Origin: Dryocosmus kuriphilus
Lineage: Eukaryota; Arthropoda; Insecta; Hymenoptera; Cynipidae
Assembly (NCBI GenBank): GCA_038277395.1
Contig: CM076193.1
Coordinates: 180,414,601-180,478,600, forward strand
Direction: 5' to 3'
Length of the DNA stretch: 64,000 nucleotides
Shown piece after piece: positions 1-10,115 of the stretch. Numbering within the stretch: position 1 is the first letter of the stretch; each line of letters begins with the position of its first letter. Position numbers and translations under genes: made by a program. The notes beneath the pieces are model-generated. The model was given only the letters and a program-made list of their open reading frames with translations, was not told where the DNA came from and ran no database searches.

Positions 1-970
1 GTAGTCGTTCTCGTCGTCGCACGATAACTTTCGAAGGACTAATCGGATTGGAGTGCGCTTTGGTACACTTCTTTAAGGGGTAGAAAGAAAGGACGGATTC
101 GTTAACCAGCGATTTTTGAAGAACATTTATGGTTTTATCCATCAAAAACAGTTTTCAAACAATTATGAAATCCATTTTCCGGCTAAACTATGAGAGAGAC
201 AAAAAAAATGTAAGAAAGTAAAATTGTTCACCTTAAAAAAATCTACAAATTTTGTCTTAGCCGTTTTTTGATAAAGTGAACGGTTTTTGTTTTAATCAAG
301 AAAACGCTATTAAATTTTAAAAACTCTGGTTTCCCGCCAAACTACTTAAGATGCAAAAAAGTGGCAAAGAACAAAGTTGTTCAATTTAAGAAGATCTACA
401 AATTTTGTTCTAACTATTTTTGGACAAAATGCACGGTTTTTGTCTTAATCGATAAAACGTTATTAAAAAATAAAATATTTCAAATTTCCCGCCAAACTAT
501 GGAAGATACGGAAAAATAATAATAAAGAAAGTTGTTCGCCTCAAAAAATCTATAAATTTGCTTTCAATCATTTTTTTGAGCAGACGCGTAGTTTTTGAGT
601 AATTCGTGAAATATTTTATGAAATATGAAGAAAACCACTTTTCAGGAAAACTGTGCAAGATATGAAAAAATATTAACAAGCAGAATAAGTTCACCTTGGA
701 AGGAGCTACAAAATTTATTTATGAGACTCATCGTTTTACTCTTAAGAATCGAAATCCTGTATTGTGAAAATTTGGAAAATCACAAAGAGCTTTACCAATC
801 TACAGTCTGTTTTAAAAAAATGTAATTATCGAGCGCGAAGCGCGAGTGTCATGGTGAGAATGTACTCCTTAGGGGCGATAGAGCCTTAAGTAAAATAATT
901 TCTTTTGTAATTTTTAATTTAAAGGTATATGCGATCCATAAACATCGAGCACGTAGCGTGAGGTGAATAA
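1..970 (+). mobile_element. HINE-like repeat, copy 1 (5' part, cut by window edge)
   Basis: The copy starts inside the GTC microsatellite. It continues through the conserved block with TTTCGAAGGACTAATCGG, the degenerate tandem units of about 155 bp (new units begin near 178, 330, 485 and 640), and two GC-rich mirror hairpins at about 830-850 and 943-962. It is interrupted at 970 by the CACTA-like transposon and resumes at 4493. The hairpin at 943-962 has an unusual spelling (GAGCACGTAGCGTGAG). The same spelling occurs in reverse near 45692-45710, which ties this copy to the right arm. No coding capacity. Confidence 0.6.
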
Positions 971-1413
971 CACAGGCCCACAAAAAAAAAAAAAGTGGTC
1001 TGAACTTTACATGTGACAAGTCTACCCTTATGGATTTTGAGCCGCTGAATCCGAATCCGGTCTTAGAATTTTCCCTAGACCCTACAATTTTCCCCTAGCC
1101 TAGGGAAAATGTGTGAAATCTTAGATGTTTCGGGCTCCGTTGAAGTTATATTTAATTACGAGATAGTTGAAACAACGACGTTCCTACGTATTTCGGGTCG
1201 GTTAGTTAAAATTTGACTTTAGAATTTTTGTGAAGTACCTGAGAATTTCCCTAGCCTAGGGGAAAACGTACATAAATGTGCAAAACTTGAGGCTTAACGG
1301 AGCTTTTGTTTGTGGATGGAAAATCTGATCTCTTTCCGTATTTTTAACTGCTGATTTCATATCTGACAGAAGAAGTTTTCTGCAGTACCTCGGATTTTCC
1401 CTAGCCTAGGGAA
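971..1413 (+). repeat. Left terminal inverted repeat of the CACTA-like transposon
   Basis: It pairs with 4045-4489 over about 440 bp, with scattered mismatches. It carries three copies of the palindromic motif CCCTAGCCTAGGG at 1093-1105, 1249-1261 and 1399-1411, roughly 150 bp apart. Confidence 0.85.
1093..1411. promoter_or_regulatory. Left subterminal palindrome array (candidate transposase-binding sites)
   Basis: Three palindromes CCCTAGCCTAGGG, each within a TTCCC...GGGAA context, are spaced about 150 bp apart. CACTA elements usually carry repeated short subterminal motifs bound by the transposase. Assigning that function here is an inference from position, repetition and symmetry. Confidence 0.5.
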
Positions 1414-1422
1414 TTTTTTATA

Positions 1423-3236
1423 TTAGATTTTTCGATGTTTCCTTGTTCTTTTATCGTCAAACGTCCTTCGAAGTGGATTTCTTTTGCGTCTTCTTCTTGT
1501 ACTTGCAACATCTCTTTTTAACCTCCAGCAAAAATCTGCCATCATGTATTCATCCCATCGTCCTTGATAATGCCGCTCCATTTCTTTAATGTCCTGATGA
1601 AAGCGTTCTCCCTGTTCTTCACTGTAATCACCAAGATTTTCAGGGAAGTAATCGAGATGGGAGTGGAGAAAGTGCAGTTTTACGCTCATTAGGCAACCCT
1701 GCTCTTGGAAGTTCTTCACCATGTTTTTAACTATTTTCTTATAGTTGTCGCTTTTAACGTTGCCCAAAAAATTTCCGACAACTTCCTTGAAGCTGATCCA
1801 AGAAGCTTTCTCGCTATCATTCATATTTTCAGTAAATTTGTCGTCGTTCAACATTTTCCGAATTTGAGGACCATCAAAGACTCCTTCCTTTAACTTGGCG
1901 TCAGATATACTAGGTAATTTGTTTTCCAAGTATCTAAAACAATTACCTTCTTTGTTCAGCGATTTAACAAACTGTTTCATCAAGCCAAGTTTTATGTGAA
2001 GAGGCGGAAGTAGAACTTTCGTGGGTTCCACCAAAGGCTTTTGCAGTATATTTTTTAAACCAGGTTCAAAAGAAGTTCTTGCTGGCCAGTTTTCTTTTTT
2101 ATAGTGATTCTCGCGGTCTCTGCTGTCCCACAAGCACAAGAAGCAGGGATGTTTGGTAAAGCCTGATTGTTGCCCCAACAGTATTGTTATAATTTTGAGA
2201 TCTCCACAGAGTTTCCAGTTATGCTCCGAATACTTAATCGCAATTAAAACTTTCTCCATAGTGATGTAGCTTTCCTTCAATATGGTAGAATGTGCTATTG
2301 GTATTGATGCAAATTGGTTTGTATTGTGGATCAACACTGCTTTGAGACTCCGTTTAGAAGAGTCAATGAAAAGCCTCCACTCCTCATCTTTATAGACATT
2401 TGGTTTCAGTTCATTCATTAATCCGTTAACATCTGAACAATAAACCAAATCAGTGTCTCGAGAAAAGAACTTTAAGAACGCTTTTTCTCTGGTTCGATAA
2501 ACAGTGGATTTAGTTCCTTTCGTTACCAGATTTCTGTTTTTCAAATCAGAAGCTAAATGTTCAGCGGCATCTTTAGGTAATCCCAAGTCTCTTATCAGGT
2601 TATTTAATGATTCTTGAGTATAAAGCTCTGGTTTTTTTTGTTGGCCTGAAGGACTGAAGACATCTTCACTGTCATCATCATCAGGGTTGCTTTCACCACT
2701 GTCGCTTGCGTATTCCTTTTGTGAAGATGTTTCCATTGCGATTTTGTCGAGTGTAGAAACGACATTTTTTTCAATATCCTCGATATTTTCAGAAGTTCTG
2801 ATATTTTCAATATGTTCATTGCATGAATGAGTCGGTTTGGTAACACTGGGAACATTTGCATACTTGATTTTTTGTTCGTCTGACCTTCTATAGCCGAAAA
2901 TATTTGTCTTACAAAAATAACAATCTTTTTCATCTTGAGGTTCTCTCCAAAGCGTAGGCGATGCAAATTTTTTTTTGTTCGTTTGCTGTACTGCGGCGTA
3001 GCATATTATAGCAAAGACCACATATGACATGTGGTACCCAGTCTCTCTGTTGATTTTCGATTTTAATATGAAAATACTTTTCATACAGTTGTTTAATTGA
3101 ATCTGTTATATTTCTTTTACATTTCTGAGTGACATATTCACTGCAAACATAACAGAAAGCGTCAGCGTTTCCGCTACATTGGTGGCTACGGCCGGAATTT
3201 GATTTGTTTTTTTTGTTTGTTTTTGAAAATCCATAC
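1423..3236 (-). pseudogene. Transposase-like protein of the CACTA-like element, one frameshift
   Basis: The main frame (stop at 1423) encodes about 515 residues of a protein family found repeatedly as uncharacterised proteins in arthropod genomes. Features counted on the 553-codon frame that opens at 3084: LWREPQ then CYFC (C55, C58), an acidic linker (SNPDDDDSEDV), a WRLFIDSSKR block (D241), LCGDLKIITILLG (D295), CFLCLWDSR, and EEQGERFHQD (E490/E493). D241, D295 and E490 are candidate DDE residues (inference). The first ~38 residues of that frame are spurious. The true N-terminus lies in the next frame from 3236 down to about 2976 and has a zinc-finger-like pattern: CYVC, then WVPHVICGLC. 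Nine T's at 2968-2976 (plus strand) cause the shift; eight would rejoin the frames. An AG at 3237-3238 looks like a splice acceptor, because no start codon exists in the N-terminal frame. The C-terminus is Arg-rich. Confidence 0.7.
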
Positions 3237-3241
3237 TTGAT

Positions 3242-4044
3242 AAAAGAACCCGCACGCTAGGGATCCTGGTCCGACCGCAGGTGAGTCCGCCGTCCTAGGG
3301 GTGATAACCTTCATACCTCCCCAGGCCTAAGTATGAAGACTTTCCGACTTTGACGAGGACTATGTCAACTCGTCGTCGGACACACTACGGCATCATCCTC
3401 ACACCCTAACGCCCACCTGCAGGGCAGTGCGCCTTCACTGGCTTCGTTACCTCAACAAATCTGAGAACGAATCATTCTACACATCCCCTTTCGGGGCAGT
3501 TGTCATCGTCACAGTATCTGTCGAGGCAGCAGGATTTTTAAATGCGTCAAGGATATACATGTTTGCCTATCCAAATGGGAATTAATATGCAATACGATTT
3601 GGTACCTTGAACCACCTAAAAATGTTCTATTAATACCGTCTCATAGTCGATAAGGATACTACATCCACTTTATCAACTTGCATGCAAATGAATTTTGATT
3701 TAAATGGGGAGAAATTCGACGGGTTTTGCATTATTTTCCTCATATTTACATGATAGCGATTTCTGCTGGATGTTGAATAGAGAAATTAGAATTCTGCGGC
3801 TTTAAGTATTAAAAAATGTAACATGTGCACGACAGCTTTTCTGTGCAAAAAAAGAACCTCCGTAAAAGCTTGAGTTTTCCCCAATGTTCTTCTTTCATCT
3901 CTAGGCCGGGGAGATCGTGAGACAATGCCAAAAATTTTGATGCGGAATTTGTTATCTTAGCTACTGAAAATACGCAAATATATCTCTACCTCGCTAAAAT
4001 GGAACCTGTGTGGAAACTCTAGTTTTTCTCGGTTTTTCACTTTT
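3242..4044. other. 5' region of the CACTA-like transposon
   Basis: This lies between the coding exon and the right inverted repeat. 3256-3540 is clearly richer in G+C than its surroundings and contains a short inverted repeat, TTCATAC...GTATGAA, near 3310-3335. The rest is AT-rich. A first exon and promoter for the minus-strand transposase should lie here, but I cannot identify them. Confidence 0.4.
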
Positions 4045-4489
4045 TTCCCTAGGTTAGGGAAAATCCGAGGTACTGCAGAAAACTTCTTCTGTCAGATATG
4101 AAATCAGCAGTTAAAAATACGGAAAGACATCAGCTTTTCCGTGCACAAACAAAAGCTCCGTTAAGCCTCAAGTTTTGCTCATTGATGCACTTTTTCCCCT
4201 AGGCTAGGGATATTCAAAGATACTTTACAAAAATTCTAAAGTCAGACTTGAACTGAGCGACCCGAAATACGTAGAAACGATATTGTTCCATTAACTTTTT
4301 CTTGGATAAATATAACTTCAACGGAGCCTGAAACTTCCAAAATTTCACACATTTACCCTAGGCTAGCGGAAAATTGTAGGGTCTAGGGAAAATTCTAAGG
4401 CCGGATTCGGATTCAGCGGCCCAAAATCCATAAGGGTAGCCGTGTCACATGTAAAGTTCAGACCACTTTTTTTTTTTTGTGGGCCTGTG
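4045..4489 (-). repeat. Right terminal inverted repeat of the CACTA-like transposon
   Basis: It is the reverse complement of 971-1413. It carries the same palindrome in diverged spellings: CCCTAGGTTAGGG at 4047-4059, CCCTAGGCTAGGG at 4197-4209 and CCCTAGGCTAGCGG at 4356-4369, at the spacing seen in the left repeat. Confidence 0.85.
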
Positions 4490-4598
4490 TAATCTATCGA
4501 GCGCGAAGCGCGAGTGCCAACAGACGCGCGCCCTATGCGCGTTCATACTTCGCGCGAAACGCGCGAAGAGAATGCGCCCGCGATGCGGGCAGATTTTT
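4490..4598 (+). mobile_element. HINE-like repeat, copy 1 (3' hairpin end)
   Basis: This continues copy 1 after the transposon insertion. It contains the mirror hairpin GAGCGCGAAGCGCGAG, the CGCGCCCTATGCGCG hairpin, a TTCGCGCG hairpin, and the terminal GCCCGCGATGCGGGC stem followed by AGATTTTTTT. It reads CTATGCGCG where most copies read CTAGGCGCG. Confidence 0.6.
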
Positions 4599-4637
4599 TT
4601 AAAATTAAATAATCCTAGCGTAAACCATACTCCAATA

Positions 4638-4670
<33 letters not shown>

Positions 4671-4720
4671 TGTTTTACAACGTTGAATTTCGTAATAATT
4701 TTGTCTATAATCTTATGTTT
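4599..4720. other. Short non-coding spacer with (AT)n tract
   Basis: A pure AT dinucleotide tract at 4635-4660 is followed by T's. The corresponding right-arm spacer (45533-45584) has no such tract, so the microsatellite is a left-arm expansion. Confidence 0.6.
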
Positions 4721-4722
4721 TT

Positions 4723-5080
4723 ACATTCTCATCAGAGAAGGTATTAGATTTATGTAAAATTTGACTTTCGCGGATTTCATGAAATCTCCACGTTTTGAGA
4801 TCTCCTGAATCAGAAAAAACAGTTTTTACGATGGTGTCTGTCTATCTGTTGTCGTCGTCGTCGTTGTCGCCGTTGGAGCCTTTTCCCACGATAATTTTCG
4901 AAGGACTAATCGGATTGGAGTGCGCTTTGGTACACTTCTTTAAGAGGTAAAAAGAAAGGACGAGTTCGTTAACCAGCGGTTTTTGACCAATGGTTATGGT
5001 TTTATCCATTAACAACGGTTTTCACTAAATCAAAAATGCCATTTTCCGGCTAAACTATGAGAGATACAAAAAAAATGTAA
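4723..5080 (+). mobile_element. HINE-like repeat, copy 2 (5' part only)
   Basis: It begins at the ACATTCTCATC terminus and runs through GACTTTCGCGGATTTCATGA, the GTCT/GTC microsatellite and the TTTCGAAGG block into the first tandem unit. It is then cut and abuts a reverse copy. Confidence 0.65.
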
Positions 5081-6275
5081 AAAAATCTGCCCGCCTTGCG
5101 GGCACATTCCCATCGCGCGCGTCGCACGCCGCGCCTAGGGCGCGCGTCTGTTGGCACTCGCGCTTCGCGCTCGATAGATTATTCACCTCGCGCTACGCGC
5201 TCGGTGTTTATAGATCGTATAAACCTTTACATTAAAAATTCCAAAAGGAACTATTTTACTTAAGGCTCTATCGCCCTTAAGGAATACATTCTCATCATGA
5301 CACTCGCGCTTTGCGCTCGATAATTACATTTTTTTAAAACACATTGTAGATTGGTGAAGTTTTTTTGTGATTTTCCAAATTTTCACAATACAGGATTTCG
5401 AATCTTAAAAGTAAAACGATGAGTCTTATGAATAAATTTTGTAACTCTTTCCAAGTTGAACAATTCTGCTTGTTAATATTTTCTCATACCTTGCGCAGTT
5501 TTCTGAAAAGTGGTTTTTTTTATATTTCATAATATATTTCACGAATAACTGAAAAACTACGCGTCTGCTCAAAAAAATGATAGAAAGCAAATTTGTAGTT
5601 TTTTTAAGGCGTACAACTTTGTTCATTATCATTTTTCCGTATCTTGCATAGTTTGGCGGGAAATTTGAAAATTTTTATTTTTAATAACGTTTTATCGCTT
5701 AAAACAAAAACCGTGCATTTTAACAAAAAATAGTTATAACAAAATTTATAGACACTTTCTAACTGAACAACTTTGTTCTTTACCATTTTTTTGTATCTTG
5801 AATATTTTGGCAGGAAACCAGACTTTTTTAATTTTAATAGTGCTTTCTTAATTAAAACAAAAACCGTTCATTTTATTAAAAAACGGTTATGACAAAATTT
5901 GTAGATTTTTTTGAGGTGAATAATTTTACTTTCTAGTATTTTTTTTAATCTCTCATAGTTTGGCCGGAAAATGGATTCTTTGATTTTGTGAAAACAGTTT
6001 TTGATGGATAAAATCATAACCATTGGTCAAAAACCGCTGGTTAACGAACTCGTCCTTTCTTTTTACCCCTTAAAGAAGTGTACCAAAGGGCAATCCAATC
6101 CGATTAGTCCTTCGAAAGTTATCGCGACCACAGACGACGACGACGACAACGACAACAAGACACGGTCATAAAAACCGTTTTTTTCTGACTCAGGGGGTCT
6201 CAAAACGTGGAGATTTCATGAAATCCGCGAAAGTCAAGTTTTACATAAATCTAATACCTTCTCTGATGAGAATGT
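5081..6275 (-). mobile_element. HINE-like repeat, copy 3 (near full length, reverse)
   Basis: Read on the minus strand it runs from the 5' terminus (6275, ACATTCTCATCAGAG) through the microsatellite (about 6130-6160), four tandem units and the hairpin block to the terminal GCCCGC...GCGGGC stem at about 5086-5102. Its length of about 1.2 kb is a good reference for the family. The terminal stem GCCCGCAAGGCGGGC differs in the loop from other copies. Confidence 0.65.
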
Positions 6276-6282
6276 ATAAATA

Positions 6283-7097
6283 AAATTGTTCATCTCAAAA
6301 AAATCTACAAATATTGTCTTAACCGTTTTTTTATAAAATGAACAGTTTTTGTTTTCATCAAGAAAACGCTATTAAAATTAAAAAACTCTGGTTTCCCGCC
6401 AAAATATTCAAGATAAAAGAAAATGGTAAAGAAAAAAGTTGTTCATTTCAAGAATATCTACAAATTTTGTTGTAACCATTTTTGGATAAAATGCACGATT
6501 TTTGTTTGAATCGATAAAACATTATTAAAAATTAAAGATTTCAAATTTCCCGCTAAACTATGGAAGATACGGAAAAATAATAATAAACAAAGTTGTTCGC
6601 CTTAAAATGATCTACAAATTTTCTGTCTATCATTTTTTTGAGCAGGCGCGTATTTCTTGAGTTATTCGTGAAATATGTTATGAAATATAAAGAAAACCAC
6701 TTTTCAGCAAAACTGTGCAAGATATGAGAAAATATTAACAAGCAGAATTGTTCACCTTGGAAAGAGCTACAGAAGTTATTCATAAGACTCATCGTTTTAC
6801 TTTTAAGAATCGAAATCCTGTATTGTGAAAATTTGGAAAATCACAAAGAGCTTTAGCAATCTACAATGTGTTTTAAAAAAATGTAATTATCGAGCGCGAA
6901 GCGCAAGTTTCATGATGAGAATGTATTCCTTAAGGGCGATAGAGCCTCAAGTAAAAAAATTTCTTTTGTAATTTTTAATTTAAAGGTTTATACGATCCAT
7001 AAACACCGAGCGCGTAGCGCGTGGTGAGTAACTTATCGAGCGCGAAGCGCGAGTTAAATGTTGAGCGCGAAGCGCGAGTGCCAACAGACGCGCCGTA
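6283..7097 (+). mobile_element. HINE-like repeat, copy 4 (5' truncated)
   Basis: It starts in the first tandem unit and runs through the four units and the hairpins. It carries three consecutive mirror hairpins between about 6890 and 7080 and stops at GACGCG without the terminal stem. Confidence 0.6.
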
Positions 7098-7648
7098 TTT
7101 GTAGATCTTTTTAAATTTAACAACTTTGTTCTCCACTATTTTTCTTTATCTTGAATATTTTGGCGGGAAACCAGAGTTTTAAAATTTTAATAGCGCTTTC
7201 TTGATTAAATCAAAAACGGTTCATTTTATCAAAAAACGGTTAAGACAAAATTTGTTGTAGATTTTTTTAAGTTGAACAATTTTACTTTCCTACATTTTTT
7301 TTGTATCTCTCATAGTTTAGCCGGAAAATGGATTTTTTGCTTTTGTGAAAACCGTTTTTGATGGATAAAACCATAAGCGTTGGTCAAAAACCGCTGGTTA
7401 ACGAACTCGTCCTTTCTTTTTACTCCTTAAAGAAGTGTACCAAAGCGCACTCCAAGCCGATGAGTCCTTCGAAAGTTATCGTCGGAACGGCTACGACGAC
7501 AACAACGACAACGACGACAACAACAACAGACACAAACGTAAAACCTTTTTTTTTCGGATTCAGGGGGTCATGAAACGTCGAGATTTCATCAAATCCGCGA
7601 AAGTCAGTTTTCACATAAAACTAATACCTCTCGTTGAGATGAGAATGT
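7098..7648 (-). mobile_element. HINE-like repeat, copy 5 (5' half, reverse)
   Basis: On the minus strand it runs from the ACATTCTCATC terminus at 7648 through the (GTC/GTT)n tract at about 7490-7535 into the first two tandem units. The hairpin half is missing. Confidence 0.6.
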
Positions 7649-7650
7649 AA

Positions 7651-7745
7651 AAATGTAATTATCGAGCGCGAAGCGCGAGTGTCATGATGAGAATGTATTC
7701 CTTAAGGGTGATAGAGCCTTAAGTAAAATAATTTCTTTTTCTAAT
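7651..7745 (+). mobile_element. HINE-like hairpin fragment (copy 6)
   Basis: It contains the first mirror hairpin (GAGCGCGAAGCGCGAG) and the CTTAAGG...CCTTAAG stem, and runs directly into the 5' terminus of the next copy. Confidence 0.55.
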
Positions 7746-7749
7746 TTTT

Positions 7750-8406
7750 ACATTCTCATCAGAGAAGGTATTAGATTTATGCAAAATTTGACTTTCGCGG
7801 ATTTCATGAAATCTCCACGTTTTAAGACATCCTGAATCCGAAAAAATGGGTTTTACGACCGTGTCTGTCTGTCTGTTGGCGTTGTCGTCGTTGTCGTTGT
7901 CGTTGTCGTCTGTTTCTACGATAACTTTCGAAGGACTAATCGGATTGGATTGCGCTTTGGCACACTACTTTAAGGTCCAAAAAGAAAGGACGAGTTCGTT
8001 AACCAGCGGTTTTTGACCAACGGTTATGGTTTTATCCATCAAAAACGGTTTACACAAAATTAAGAAATTCATTTTCCGACTAAACTATGAGAGATACAAA
8101 AAAAAACGTAAGAAAGTAAAATTGTTGATCTTAAAAAAATCTACAAATTTTGTCTTAACCGTTTTTCGATAAAATGATCGGTTTTTGTTTTAATCAAGAA
8201 AACGCTCTTAAAATTAAAAAACTGTTGTTTCCCGCCAAAATATTCAAGATACAAAAAAATGGTAAAGAACAAAGTTGTTTAATTTAAAAAGGTCTACAAA
8301 TTTTGTTTGAAACATTTTTTGATAAAATGCATGATTTTTGTTTGAATCGATAAAACATTATTAAAAATTAAAGATTTCAAATTTCCCGCTAAACTATGGA
8401 AGATAC
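7750..8406 (+). mobile_element. HINE-like repeat, copy 7 (5' half, split by an insertion)
   Basis: This goes from the ACATTCTCATC terminus through the GTCT/GTC tract and two tandem units to the third unit (AAACTATGGAAGATAC). There it is interrupted by the GC-rich element. The other half resumes at 11353. Confidence 0.65.
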
Positions 8407-10115
8407 TGTTGTAGGCCACGAGCCTAAGTTGAGAACGCCTGGAATCGACATTCATTCAGAAGGCTTTCCACTCAGGTTTCCTTCTTTGGAAAGTTGAGTG
8501 AAGAGGCCCGAAAATATGAATTGTCGATTCAAGGACGTCCTCAACGAACGAGCTTGCTTTCCCCCGTGAATCATCCTTTGTTGGCCCGCATTCCAAAGAT
8601 TCCTGGCGCCAGAAGTCTTCCCTGGCCATTCTGTTACGCAGCAGCAAACCGGTTTCCCAAGCACGCTGCACGACGAGTCACCTCCAGTCCGGTCTAATAC
8701 CTCCCATCCTTCTCCTTCCAACGCGCGCTCTCACTCCCACTAAATTACCCTCCATCTCTTTCCTTCCTACGTTTTCTCTCTCTCACACTAACGGACCGGG
8801 TTTGAGGTGGCTCTCATCCAGTTGCTTGGGAATTTTCTGCTATATTTTCTTCATTTCACTTTTCAACAAAAATTTACGAACCAATTATAATTACCCCCCC
8901 CCCCCCCCTTTTTTTTCGCTCCTTCCCTCGAGGGGAAATACTAGATTAATATTAAGGGAGTATGTATATATGAAAACGTATAAAATATTGTAACTAGTGT
9001 TATTGTAAATATGCTTAACTAGATTTAGTCAAGTATTTTTTTTTTCGATTTTTTTAATTTTAAGTTAGCTGCAAAGATTTTTTAAATTTTAGGGTAATAG
9101 GTTGTATTTCTTTCTCTTTTCTTTCTTTTGTACTTTAACATAATTATTTTTGCTTTGGAATTATTCGCATTTTGTTTCCGGAAAAAGTGAGTTTTGAGTG
9201 TATAGAGTTAGTGGTTAAAATTTCAGGATTTTAGATTAATATTTAGTATTTTTAAAATATAGTTAAGAATTTGATATAAGTTTAATAAAGCTCAGATTCG
9301 GGCATCGACGCTCGGACCTTGAGGTAGTGGACACAGCACGCTCGCCCCACTCACTCACTTCGACCCCGTGGTCGACACTCGACCAATCGGACGGCGCGCT
9401 GATGCCTCCCACTACCGCGGAGTCAGAGAGCGAAGGTGCCCGTCTCGCTGAGCGTAGCTTGTAAGACAGTGCGTCTGAGCATTGCCCAGGGAGCGTTGCG
9501 TCGCTCTGTGTATCGTATCATCCAATAAAGATCAGTCGAGTGGAAATAGTGCGAAATCTTTGAAGCCTTCCCAGACGTTCAGGACCGCGTCGTGCCGCCA
9601 ATATTCGGGACTATCGAGATCGTGCCAACGCGTCGTGTGGGGGTTGAGTGGTTCCCTTTTGTGTTTTTTTTTTTTTTTTTTTTTTTTTTCTCTCCTCGGA
9701 CTATCGGGTATTGTGTCAACGCGTCGTGGGGAGTCGAATTCGTTTTCTTTTCCTTTTTCTTCGGGTAACGATCGGTGAATCAACGCGTCGAGTTCGTGTG
9801 GGTCGTTTCGTGGTGTCCGGTCCGGTTTCGTGTTTCGTTCGCGGTGCCGCGTCCTCGAGAGGAACCGACGTGACCGACTTCCGGTTACGCCCTGCGTCCT
9901 CCCTTGGACCGTGCCGCCCGGGCATAGCGGGAGGGTCGATCATCGGCTAGGTGTCACGCCCGCGCGTGACAAACCCCTAAGGGTGACCGACGTGACCGAC
10001 CGCGGTTACGCCTGCGTGCCTTTAGGGTCTCGCGTCCGGCTTCGCGATCGCGGTGTCGACCGATTCGTGTGGGGGATATCTTCATTTCTTCGCGAGTACG
10101 CGCACCGAGCCGTCG

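Larger units (their letters stand above)
971..4489 (-). mobile_element. CACTA/EnSpm-like DNA transposon, complete, about 3.5 kb
   Basis: The ends read CACAGGCCCAC and GTGGGCCTGTG, with inverted terminal repeats of about 440 bp. The flanks are TAA at 968-970 and TAA at 4490-4492, a 3-bp target duplication. The unoccupied site is visible in the opposite arm at 45686-45688 (reverse strand GTGAATAATTTATCG) and in other copies of the host repeat such as 24951-24965 (GTGAATAATCTATCG). CAC termini, a 3-bp duplication and repeated subterminal motifs fit the CACTA/EnSpm superfamily. The encoded protein belongs to a family that I recognise only as a repeated uncharacterised arthropod protein, so the superfamily name is an inference. 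It encodes one protein on the minus strand. Confidence 0.75.

Noticed and set aside
830..960. CRISPR-like array of short palindromic GC-rich repeats
   Set aside because: The hairpins are not evenly spaced, are not separated by unique spacers, and belong to a eukaryotic dispersed repeat.
2604..2966. 120-codon minus-strand open frame overlapping the transposase
   Set aside because: An alternative-frame shadow of the transposase coding region.
6260..6280. CTGATGAG at the repeat terminus as a hammerhead ribozyme core
   Set aside because: No consistent stem II followed by GAAA and a matching stem III was found, and many copies read CTGACGAG or GAGATGAG.
7358..7573. Frame with MDKTISVGQKPLVNELVLSF as a conserved small protein
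   Set aside because: The same peptide appears in many HINE copies with frame breaks and on the strand opposite to other candidate frames. Conservation is explained by shared DNA ancestry.
8880..8910. Poly(C)/poly(T) run at 8895-8920 as an integration boundary
   Set aside because: It lies inside the TG...CA element; its ends are fixed by the ATAC duplication and the empty site.
9482..9950. Overlapping open frames in the GC-rich element (9482-9778, 9648-9950, 9830-10129)
   Set aside because: High GC lowers stop frequency in all frames and a poly(T) run is translated as poly-Phe. No frame shows conserved features.
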